Assembly: GCA_963575745.1 (NCBI GenBank)
Contig: CAUYUJ010014352.1
Coordinates: 331,218 to 395,217 of the forward strand
DNA from: Prorocentrum cordatum
Taxonomy: Eukaryota; Sar; Dinophyceae; Prorocentrales; Prorocentraceae
DNA: 64,000 nt
Reading direction: 5' to 3'
Both the position numbers and the translations under genes were made by a program. Below are positions 9,855 to 20,800 of the stretch, piece by piece. Numbering within the stretch: the first letter of the stretch is position 1; each line of letters begins with the position of its first letter. The notes beneath the pieces are model-generated. The model had not been told where the DNA came from, searched no databases, and saw only the letters and a program-made list of their open reading frames with translations.

Positions 9855-11884
9855 TTAAGTCGGGCCTGTCCCCCTACAGGGGGATTTTGGACGAAAGAGG
9901 AAACAAACAAAATCAAATTAGCCTGGCGAAGGACCCAACCATATGCAGTTGAGAGTACCGCAATTGTGAATATCTTCTTCGGTGGCGCTCCCTATGGGGC
10001 CACGAGCCGTATGAGGGGTGTGCCGAAATGCGTGGCAGTGTACACAACACGAACGAAGACGATAGGTCCGAATATGAAAGCTTGAGCGCGTGCGAGTCGG
10101 ATCGCGAGCGAGTCTGATTATGAATGAATCTGCGCGCGATTGATTCTATTCGCATGAATGCGTGCATGGATACGCCCAGTGTAAATGTATGTATACGACT
10201 GTGAACAGTTTGGGTCTGCGTGACTCTCGGTACTCGTGACTCTGAGCGTCGCCTCTGCAGGGGGCTTCCCTGGGAACCCCGACGGCAGCGCCCGCGCGCC
10301 GCGACGCCCATGTCGGCACGCCACACACCTGGTGTGCGGGACGCATGCGGACGGCAACACTGGGGCCTTCGGTGGAGCTCCCTGTGGGGCCACGAAACGT
10401 GTGAGGGGTGTGCCGAAATGGGTGTGCGGGACGCATGCGGACGGCAGCCATGGGGCCTTCGGTGGAGCTCCCTATGGGGCCACGAACGTGTGAGGGGTGT
10501 GCCGAAATGGGTGTGCGGGACGCATGCGGACGGCAGCGAAACTGGTGGCCTTCGGTGGAGCTCCCTATGGGGACCACGAAACGTGTGAGGGGTGTGCCGA
10601 AATGGGTGTGCGGGACGCATGCGGACGGCAGCCATGGGGCCTTCGGTGGAGCTCCCTATGGGGCCACGAAACGTGTGAGGGGTGTGCCGAAATGGGTGTG
10701 CGGGACGCATGCGGACGGCAGCACTGGGGCCTTCGGTGGAGCTCCCTGTGGGGCCACGAAACGTGTGAGGGGTGTGCCGAAATGGGTGTGCGGGACGCAT
10801 GCGGACGGCAGCCATGGGGCCTTCGGTGGAGCTCCCTGTGGGGCCACGAAACGTGTGAGGGGTGTGCCGAAATGGGTGTGCGGGACGCATGCGGACGGCA
10901 GCACTGGGGCCTTCGGTGGAGCTCCCTGTGGGGCCACGAAACGTGTGAGGGGTGTGCCGAAATGGGTGTGCGGGACGCATGCGGACGGCAGCCATGGGGC
11001 CTTCGGTGGAGCTCCCTATGGGGCCACGAAACGTGTGAGGGGTGTGCCGAAATGGGTGTGCGGGACGCATGCGGACGGCAGCACTGGGGCCTTCGGTGGA
11101 GCTCCCTGTGGGGCCACGAAACGTGTGAGGGGTGTGCCGAAATGGGTGTGCGGGACGCATGCGGACGGCAGCCATGGGGCCTTCGGTGGAGCTCCCTATG
11201 GGGCCACGAAACGTGTGAGGGGTGTGCCGAAATGGGTGTGCGGGACGCATGCGGACGGCAGCACTGGGGCCTTCGGTGGAGCTCCCTGTGGGGCCACGAA
11301 ACGTGTGAGGGGTGTGCCGAAATGGGTGTGCGGGACGCATGCGGACGGCAGCCAGGGCCTTCGGTGGAGCTCCCTATGGGGCCACGAAACGTGTGAGGGG
11401 TGTGCCGAAATGGGTGTGCGGGACGCATGCGGACGGCAGCACTGGGGCCTTCGGTGGAGCTCCCTGTGGGGCCACGAAACGTGTGAGGGGTGTGCCGAAA
11501 TGGGTGTGCGGGACGCATGCGGACGGCAGCCATGGGGCCTTCGGTGGAGCTCCCTGTGGGGCCACGAAACGTGTGAGGGGTGTGCCGAGATGGGTGTGCG
11601 GGACGCATGCGGACGGCAGGAGGGAGGAGGGGGAGGAGGAGGAGAGGAGGAGACGCGGGGCACCGTCTCTTCAAAACGAGGACCCAACACCACAGGATGG
11701 TTGGGAAAAACAAGCAACATATCCCCAAATGGTCAAACATACCAAAACAAATCGTTCCCTGACTATGTTTTACTATTTTGGGATATTCCCAAATGGTCAA
11801 CAAATATTTTTAAAAAATCGTCCCCAGGCTATTTTCTTTTCTATTCTTGAATGTTCCCCCTGCAGAGGGAGAGGCCCGACTTAA
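9855..11884 (+). mobile_element. MITE-1 copy carrying a satellite array (2.03 kb)
   Basis: The left end TTAAGTCGGGCCTGTCCC and the right end GGCCCGACTTAA are the inverted repeats of the MITE-1 family, which is normally 160-240 bp. Perfect 8-bp duplications (CCATAGCC) flank the unit. Inside are the leader (9920-10320), the 90-bp array (10330-11620), a purine-rich stretch, then the normal MITE-1 right half with TCAAACA and CCTGACTAT blocks. There is no transposase frame, so it is non-autonomous. An 8-bp duplication is known for hAT, P and Merlin transposons, but the TIR does not identify a superfamily. Confidence 0.88.
10330..11620 (+). repeat. SAT-90 array 2 with a 180-bp higher-order dimer
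   Basis: Fourteen units; the landmark GCGGACGGCA falls at 10347, 10437, 10526, 10621, 10711 and then every 90 bp to 11341, and at 11428, 11518 and 11608. Units mostly alternate between a CCATGG form and a CACTGG form, giving a 180-bp dimer. The 90-bp unit is a multiple of three, so long frames stay open on both strands. These frames are not proteins. Confidence 0.97.
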
Positions 11885-11892
11885 CCATAGCC
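11885..11892. other. 8-bp target duplication, right
   Basis: CCATAGCC immediately after the MITE-1 end CTTAA, identical to 9847-9854. Confidence 0.9.
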
Positions 11893-11978
11893 CCGCCTGA
11901 GCCCAACGCTGTCTCCACCGCACCTCGGTTCATCGACTGTATCTCTTCGACCCTAGAGAAATCGGGGGAGGCCCAGAG

Positions 11979-12153
11979 GGGGGCGTCCAAGAGGGGGATG
12001 CGCAAATCATGGCCGGCGGCATGTGCACGGCCCAGGGGCGGGACCAGGAACAGATAGAAATACGAAGAGGCTCCATGAGATCTGGGGAGATATTATGGCC
12101 CCCGCTATGATATCCACCCCACCTTGTCATCACGCCCCTCTTCGTCTTCGCCC
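11979..12153 (+). mobile_element. MITE-6 copy 1
   Basis: About 175 bp with ends GGGGCGTCC-AAGAGGGGG and CCCCTCTTCGTCTTCGCCC. It carries the family core CATGGCCGGCGGCATGTGC and an inner palindrome around GATATTATGGCCCCCGC. Other copies are at 30110, 55015 and 59446. Confidence 0.75.
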
Positions 12154-12164
12154 TCCCCGAAGGA

Positions 12165-12300
12165 AGCAACCGCTGGGAGGTCTTCGTCGGAAGGACTGCG
12201 GAAGATTTAGCCCCCACTGGGGGGCTGCTACGCCGGATTAGGCCGCGGATTAAGCGGGATTAAACTGGATAGAGCAGGGTTAAACCGTGACCTCCAAAGA
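12165..12300 (+). repeat. Dispersed repeat DR-8, copy 1
   Basis: Contains CTTCGTCGGAAGGACT, GGGGCTGCTACGCCGGAT and a short-period GGATTAAGCGGGATTAAA motif. It matches 59670-59830, where it also follows a MITE-6 copy, so the two families are linked. Confidence 0.7.
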
Positions 12301-12366
12301 GCTGCATTCGAATCGACATACCTGTGAAAAACAGCGCCGCGTCCGTCTCACGGGGCGAGGGCTTCG

Positions 12367-12594
12367 TCAATCCGCCCGCGGCTTCCTCACGCGCACCATG
12401 ATGAAGGCGGGCTGGCGCTCGATCGCCTCGAAGTCCACCAAGCCGCAACGCCTCGTGAGGGACTGCAGCTCGTCCCGGGACCAGAACCTGTACGGCGCGT
12501 TCCCGCTGCCGCTGCCCGCAGCAGCCATCGGAGACCTCGGAGTGAAGGTCGACATCACGAGCACCCCGCCCGGCTTCAGGACGCGCGCGATCTC
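12367..12594 (-). CDS. Methyltransferase exon 9 (terminal)
   Basis: It encodes 75 residues plus TGA: the post-motif strand [13 protein letters not shown], the YRFWSRDEL helix and the closing strand [13 protein letters not shown]. The acceptor is CCCCTCTCAG with GAG following. The preceding intron (2459 bp) starts with GA, and GGAG is repeated at both boundaries. Confidence 0.87.
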   Translation of the reverse strand, partial: EIARVLKPGGVLVMSTFTPRSPMAAAGSGSGNAPYRFWSRDELQSLTRRCGLVDFEAIERQPAFIMVRVRKPRAD

Positions 12595-15500
12595 CTGAGA
12601 GGGGAGGAAAAAGGGGGGCGACGGGCTGGTTCAGAGGCGGGGTGGCAAGAACTTGCTCGGGATCGGCGATGCGCTGCCGGCAAATCGGGATAGGCTCCCG
12701 AGAGCGGGACCGCAAGTGAAGGAAGCGCAAGCCCCGACTGGCCGAGGGCCGCTGTTCCCCCCCACCTTTGGGCCAACCCCCGATGGCGAGACCGCAAGTT
12801 AAGCGAGCGCAGGCCCCGACTGGCCGATTGGCGACGACTGGGCGATTGAGGGCCGCTGTTCCCCCCTCCTCCTCTAAAGAAACTCCGTTGCATCGGGCTT
12901 GGCAGTGCCCGTGCAATTCGTATCTACCTGACCCTGCCGTTGCTGCAAGTGAATATTTGGTTCCTGAGGCTCTTGGGGCTGACCCTCAGAGTGCCTTCTT
13001 CACTCGTGGGCTTCCTAGCTGGGACGCTACCTGTGGTCACCTGCCGTCCCCGAAGGAGCTCCTGTGGGCTTGGGGTCCCCTACGAGTCCAACATCGTGTT
13101 CTTGGTGGTATTTGGGGCCTTGATGGCTCTGGAGGTGTATACGCCAAGGATAAGAGACTACGACGTTGTGCATGGTCTATTGTGTGCTTGGGTGATCCTG
13201 ATGGGCTATCTTTGCAGTTATCTACGGTCCTCTGTGGTACCTTACCTACTCCTGAACAATCCAGTCCGAGGTCTGAGTTGTATGCCTTCCTGACTGTCCT
13301 TCTGCGAACGAGTGGTGATATTGTCTGTTATTCTGATTACTTGCCCCTGGTCAAAGGGGTCAGGCAGCCACGGGCTCAGGTGATGGCGAACAGCTCGATG
13401 CTCGATCTCTGGGCTCTGATCTGGAATGCGATCGACGATCGGGGCCCTGGTCAGGTCGAGGTCATCTGGACCAAGAGCCACGCCTCGGCCCAACAGAGGG
13501 CCCACTATTCTATCGGCGAGGTTGAGTATTTTTTGAACTTTTGTGCTGATTTCTTCGCGGGCTGGGCGGCCCAAAGGGCTGCCCCCACTGATGAGCAGGT
13601 TGAAACTACTAGATTCGTTGATCGTATCACTAGTCACACTCTGGACCGCCTGCTGGCGGTCCATAAGGAGGTTGTTTCGGAGAACCCTCGGCGTGTCTCG
13701 GACAGGCTCGGACGCCCCCCCCCAAGGCCTGCACCCTTGCCGTCCTTTCTGGTGCGCAAAGGCCGTCTGAGGGCGGCGGGCCACGAGCCGACGCGCCGAG
13801 GGTCTTGCCTCCAGTGTCAGATTTGCTCGCGTAAGTTCTTGTTGAGGGGGAAGGTCCAAGACTTTTTCCCTGGCCCGTGTGCGGGGCCTTCCCACCTCTC
13901 CTCCGACCCTCTGGCCCACCCTTTGTACCCCAGGTGTGCCAGGAGTCATCGATTGCAAGTTTTGAGAGGAGTTCTTTACTGTTTGCATTGCGGCGCTCAT
14001 GCGACGGTGAATGCGCAGAGTTTGTCGAAGCCCTGCAAGACGGACAGCCCCCCCTCCAAAGCAGGGAAAGAGGTTCTGTCACGGCTGTCCAGGGGATTGC
14101 CCCCCAAGAGCGGAGGTAAGTTCCCGCATGTCTGATTTTGCGGGGGGCGCGGTGCGAGTGGGGACTGCCCGGCGTTGCGCCGTTAGTGACCCTCGCACCG
14201 TTGCTCCCCGCATGTCTGCTTTTGTTTTTGCGCCCAGGCTAGACCTGGTCTCCGCACGCCTCGTTAGTGACCCTCGCACCGTTGCTCCCCGCATGTCTGC
14301 TTTTGTTCCTGCGCCCAGGCTAGACCTGGTCTCCGCACGCCTCGTCAGTCAGTCAGTCCTCCTCCTCCTCCTTGCCTCCTCCTCCTCCTCCTCTGCCCAC
14401 CCCTGGACCAGCCCCCCCCCTCGACCGTTGCCCGCCCCCCGACAGGCTCCCCCCGACAGGCTCCAGCGGCGAGGCGCAGCTGCCGCAGAGCCTCCCGAGG
14501 CTGGACACAACCGCCGAGCACCCCGGAAGAAGGCGCCCGTGGAAGAAGAAAAAACCGACACAACCGCCGAGCATCCCGGAGCAACCGCCTCCCGACACAA
14601 AACGACACAAAACGACACAACCGCCTCCCGAGACTGGACACAACCGCCGAGCACCCCGGAAGAAGGCGCCCGTGGAAGAAGAACAAAACGACACATACAC
14701 ATACAGTCAACCCGCAGAGTAAGGATGCGCGATAAGGATGCAAGGCCCCTGGACGCCCAATTGAAAGCTCTTCGAGCGGGGCGCGGCCAGCGAAAGTGGC
14801 CAAGGATGGACCCAGGAAGCAAGGATGCAAGAGTACCCTTGGGAGGGATGCCTATCCTTCCTCTGCGGGTCGACTGTAAACTGTTTTGGCGCTCCGCGCG
14901 GATTTCTTCTTGGCTCTGGCGCCAAGGGCGGCGCCGGAGGCGACGCCGAGGGGGACCTCAGCGCGGATCCGAGAAATCCGCGCGGAGCGCACACAGCTTT
15001 GTCTTTGTGGCGTGCTGTCTTCTTCGGGCCCGAGAGCTGGTGCCCCCGAGCTCCGCCACGGCGTTCGCGGGCGCCGGCCAGCAGTGGATGGCCGCGCTCG
15101 CGTGGACGCCGTCCAGGGCGTCGGAGGGGAAGGGCAAGCGCCCGATGTCCGCGCGCACGAGAGAGAGGGCCCGGCCGCCGAGCTCGGGCGGCGCCGCGTA
15201 GTCGCGGCCGAGCTCCTTCTTGGCGAAGGAGTCGACCTGGAGGGCGTGTGATCTGGGCAAACGCATACGGCAGGTTCGTGTCGTGCCGACTCCAGCGTTG
15301 GTTTTTGACACCGCAGGGATCGTTCAACCTTGAACGATCGGCCGCTGCCGCAACGTCCGATCGTTCAACGTCGATCGATTCTGGGTCGCCAGCGGCGTTC
15401 AACCTTGAACGCCCACGCTGGGGTCGCCGCTGGTCGACACGACGCAAACCTACCGTAAGCGATTTCGGAGACCCTGAGCCCCAAAAAACGTTTTGCATCT

Positions 15501-17740
15501 CTTGGGGGCGCATGTTTCCTTGCGCCGCCTGGCGCCGAGCTTCCGCCGGCGGAGGCGGCCCCGCTTGACCTTCGCCGACATTCCGCCGCCCTGCCGCCGC
15601 GCTCCGCGGCGGAAGAGCTGACACCTCCGTCGACCCTCGAAGGGGAACGCCTCACACGGGAGCCATACTGGGACGCACAGAGACATACGAGTACGATGTG
15701 TCCTCCTTGGAAGCGCACGCGTCCGACCCGAACAAAAAAACTACACCCATCTTGTAGTACATCGTCTTCCGAGCGGGTTGGAAATAAAACACCCGCCACG
15801 ACGCGCACACTGTAAGATTTTTCGGTGCGCGCGTCGCCCCTGGGGGGGGGGCGACGCATAGCAGAAGTCTGTTGGGGTGACGCCGATGTTATTTGGGTAG
15901 CCACATGGGAAACATACCCCTGCGGGAAAGATTTCTGAAGAACTGGCCGGGGTCGAGAGCTTGAAGGGTGCCTGCACCACAAGGGGACCCCCGAGGGAAT
16001 GTCCGATACCCCACCGTCGATGAAACCCGCAGGGGTAGGGTTCGCAACGGGTCGCAACTGTTTGCCATTTTCCGGTAACGGCCGTTACCCAGGAGGCAAC
16101 TCGTGGGATGCAACTCGTGGGGGGTCTTCGCCGGAACGACTAAAGGGGAACGACTACGGACTATCATCTTCGACTCGGGCGCTACTGAACCGGATTCGCC
16201 CAGATCGAGCCCAGTATTCAATCTGGCTGAAGCATCTGAAGCGGAATTCAACGAGAATTGACCAGATCGGGGCTACGGATCTGACGTCGTTTTGGTGGTT
16301 CTGTCTGGTAGTGGTCGCTACCCGGGGGGAAGGGGTGGCGGGTAACGGTAGCTCTTGGGCGGGGTGGGGCACGTCGGGGTGGGGTTGCGCTGCGATCACG
16401 TCCCGCATGCCCGCGAGCACCAGCATGTGGGAAAGGGGGGTCCAAGCACCCCCTCTACGCACTGGTGCCCAAAGGGGGGCGACCCGGGCACCAACAGCTA
16501 CGCGCCAGAGGATAAGCAAAACCATCCCACGGCGCCGTGGTCGCGTGGCTCAGTGCCAGTGGCACGAAGGCAAGCTGAGAACACATTCGGATAGGGATAC
16601 GTCAGGAAACTCTCGGCAACGGTTCACTGGAGGATGTATCGTACCATCCGGGTGGGTCACCGAAGCCCAAGACTGACACTGACCTTCTCAACCGGGGACG
16701 ACCTACGTCAATTGATGATGCCGTTGCAGCTTGTATGTGACGTTGTCTCTGCCGCCGGAAGGCCTCCCGCGCACGCCCTCGAGAGACCAGCATCTGCCAC
16801 TTTTTTTTTGGTCGGCGGGGCGAGAGGGAACCTCTCCCGCTAAAAGCTAGGCGGGCTACGCACAGCTCTAATTGGGGAGACAGGGCACAGGCGGGCGGGG
16901 CCTCAGGCGGCTGGAGTGGGCGTGGCCCGGGGTGACGAGCATCTGCCACACAACTACAAGAAACTCATGATGCGTGCCTTTTCGCCACTCTGCTTCCCAG
17001 GACAGCGTGAGGCCTCAAGACGGCTCCAAGATAGCTCAGCAGAGCCCCGAGAGGGGCCCATTAGGGCTTCAAGACGGCCCCAAGCGCCCAGAGAGGCGAG
17101 TTTTCGGACCCCGACTGGGAGGGGGGGAGGGCGTCCTTCTTTGAACCGATGGCCTCCAAGATGGCCCCCAAGACGGGCCCCAAGAGAGCCACAAGAAGGC
17201 CCCAAGATGGGTTTAAGAGGGCCCCAAGAGATTCCCGAAGCCGTTCAAAACAATCCGACAGGGAGCTCCAAAACGCATCCAAGAGACGAAAGATCCGAGA
17301 AAGCTTGCCATGGTCGACCTCTCGACGCATGTTGCTGAACTCCCCTGATCAAGGCAACTTGCCAGGCCATCTTTCGAGACTGGGCTGGTGGGGAGACGCG
17401 AAGCGCCATGTATCTTGATCGTTGTGCGAGGTGTTGCAGCTGCCGTAGGAGGGCTGACTGCATTCAGAATGTATACGCGAAGGCATGTTGCGATAAGACA
17501 GCGTTATTCGCCGAGCTTGAGCTTCGTAGGAAACCACATCGGGAGTTCAGCTTTATCGCGGGGACGTGCGGGCATGCCAAATTATGATGTCAACTGTTGT
17601 TAGCTTTAGGGCCCCACCTCATATACCATCGAGTCCAACCAATAGAGCCGATTCCCATCACCATACGGTCCAACTAAACTCGTCATCGTCGTTGTCGTCG
17701 CCCTCGTCATCATCGCCATCACCATTGATCATCATCATTG

Positions 17741-17826
<86 letters not shown>

Positions 17827-20800
17827 TGTCATCGCCGTCGTCGTCGTCGCCATCACCATTCGCCTGCTCGGGCAATGGATCTGCATGATGATAAGGATCT
17901 GCGCCAGACGGATGTTGGCAAGCGCATGCGGGTGGGTGAAACATTGTTGCTCGAGCACTGGAACTGGAGGTACCGGGCTCCTAAAATCTGACTGCTGCGC
18001 ATAGATTGACCTCACGGATTCTACGCTGCGTGGATGTCTATGCCTGGCACGAACTGCAAGTTGCCCACTCCCCGAGGCAAGGCTCCTCGCCCCCGCGCAC
18101 TGTATCTTCATGGCTGCGCGGCCATTCGTTTAAGAGGTTGAGCAATCCTGCGTTAGCCGACGCGCTATCGGTACCTCATCGCCCCAGCCAAACAGTACAG
18201 AGCGGTGCTCACGCGCTGATCAATCAAGTTGAAGGGGCCCTGGGACACACAAATAAATACACACAAATAAAAATATTCCCCATATTTTCCCATATGTTCT
18301 GGGTTTTTGTCTTCCCCCCCACTTCCCATATTTTCCCATATTTTCTGGGGAATCGACGATGAATTGTGTTTGTGTGTGTTTTCCCCCTCCTGACAAGCGT
18401 GCTTTGTCAGAGGCCGCATGCGCACGCCACCGCGCGCGCAAGCCGACCCAAGTCAAAAACGCCACTGGCAGTGGAACTGCTTCGGGGTCTACTCAAGCCG
18501 GGCCTGTCCCCCATACAGGGGGATTTTGGAGGAACAATGAAAACTAGTCAAAACATACTCCAAAGTAGTCAAACAAATAGTCACAAAATAAAATAGTCAA
18601 ACAACATAGTCAAACAAATAGTCAGAAAATACTGAAAACCAACAAAAATAAAAGATAATGAGCAATAGTCCTTAGACTATTTTTGACGAGTTTTGAATAT
18701 CCCTCCTGTAGAGGGGCAGGCCCGATTTAAGGGTATACCTCTCCGACAGCTAAAAAAACATTGCTCGTTCAACCAAACCTTGCCACATCTCTGAGCGCGC
18801 AGTCGCTGAAGTCAGAAGAAAGCAGTGTGGCCGTCCTGTGGAATGAGGCCATGCGGGCAGCACGCGCGCGCATGCCGAACATATTCACCATCGTGTATCC
18901 GCCAGCTTAGTCAAATAGAACAATTCGGACTGCACGCGCGCGCGCCTCAGAGCACGCACGTCGAGATCCTTTCGACACGATTGGTGTTCGATCCTTATTT
19001 TTATTTGTTAAAGCATTCCTTCAAGCACTTTTGGAACATAATGTATTCACCCATAACATTATGACAATATTACATTACTAAATCAACCGACAAATGCAAT
19101 ATATAAATATATAATATATATATATATAATATATCTACACCAGATTAATATATGTGTGTGTATGTGTATCCGCTCGCGCGCGATTCCTCTTTCTCTTCAT
19201 CGACACTGTTGCCAACAACATCGCCAGCACCATCACTGCAACCGTCATTACATTCATCTTCATTATCACAATCACCATTGTCGTTGACAACCTCAACACC
19301 GTAAGTGACCATCATCGCCGTACTCGCGACCATCGTCATCAGCGCCATTATCATCAGCGTCGTCATCATCATCATCATCACCAACATCATCATCGTCATC
19401 ATCAACATCATCAACACTCGCCCGAGTCACCAGTTCAGTCGTTCCAAACAATTGTGGGTGGGTGGCAGGGAGATCTGTTCGAACAAAGGAACTGGCGGCA
19501 ACACGCGGCGCAGGTAGAATTGACTGCGGCGCCCAGATTGCACCTCCCGGTCAATACACACAGCCACTGTCCGGGGGTCCAAATCAATTGATGTATGTGC
19601 CTCCTGTGACGTGCTTGCAAGGGGCTCGATGTGGCTGGTTCTGGGAACCATGAACAAAAACAGGTGCCATCTCTTTGGGGCGCATCTTTTGCTTCAGCCG
19701 GTTTCCTCCGCCCTTCCGCCGCCTTCTGCAGAGAAAGAGGTGCCAAGTTCTTCGACCCTAGAAGGCGAGGCCCTTCTCTGGAGCGCCCCGCGTACACACC
19801 CCGTCGTCTGGTCGGCCAAAGAGCTGTGGAATGCTGGAGCGTCTGTATACAGCAAGCCTCTTCGCCGAACTCCTTGGCTCCTGGGCCGACGAAACGACGT
19901 GATGTACGCAGCGGGCCCCTCCGACTGCCGCTGTCGCCGGGCCCCCTGGTCCTCCACTCGAGGCCCCATGACACTCGCCGGGGGGGGGGGGGGGCTCCGC
20001 CCACGCCGACGGCCCAAAGGTTGCCCAGACGCCACGCGCCTGAAGGAAAAGCCCCACCGCGGGCGCGGTGCGGCCGCGAGGCTCGGCGACACGCAGGTGT
20101 GGCCCCTGGGCGGGAGGGTCTGTGTCTACACCCACCGCCGCTCGACGACCCACGGGCAGACGGTGCCGTCCAAGCCCACGGTCACCCCCAGTCTCTCGGG
20201 ATGGAGGCCTTTGCAGAACTTGGGCCAAGCTTCCTCGCGACGTGAGCTCCCCGAAGACCAGGGCTTCCTACCCCGTCTGGGGTCCACGTCCCAAGGGGAG
20301 GAGCCCTCTGGCAGTGCGTGCGCGGCAGCAGGCGGGTGGCGGGAGTGCAAGCCCACGGTGCGAAGGGTGAGACCCCGAGGGCGTCACCGCCAACTCCTGG
20401 GCGGAGTGGGCCAGCTGGCCCTTGTCGGCGACGAACGGGCGAGCTCGATCTCGCTCTTCCGCGCGACTTTGCCTTCCTGATCCTGCCTTCGGCGCCCCTT
20501 CACTCCCATATCTCGCGATTCGTGCCTGAAGCTTCCAGTCGCGAACGTTTCCGAGCGTTTACAGTCCTTGTGCTGCTTCTCACAACTTCCCCAAAGAAAT
20601 AGTGCAGAGTGCCGGTTTCAACATTGGGGGCCGATGCGTCCACCCCGAGCCTGTCCCTTCCCCCCCCCTTGGGGCTGCAGTTGCCCCCCTGAGGACACCT
20701 GCGGGCCCGCACCAGAGCCCGCTTCGGCGAAGGGTCACACTCCTTTGGCAGGAAGGCAACGGATCCTAGACTTCAGTCGGGCCTGTCCCCTTACAGGGGG

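Noticed and set aside
9913-11850. Open frames of 475 and 480 codons on opposite strands
   Set aside because: They are translations of the 90-bp satellite, whose length is a multiple of three; several frames are open at once and none has a non-repeat domain.
15999-16676. 225-codon plus-strand frame
   Set aside because: No recognisable family, no codon signal, and it lies antisense in intron 7.
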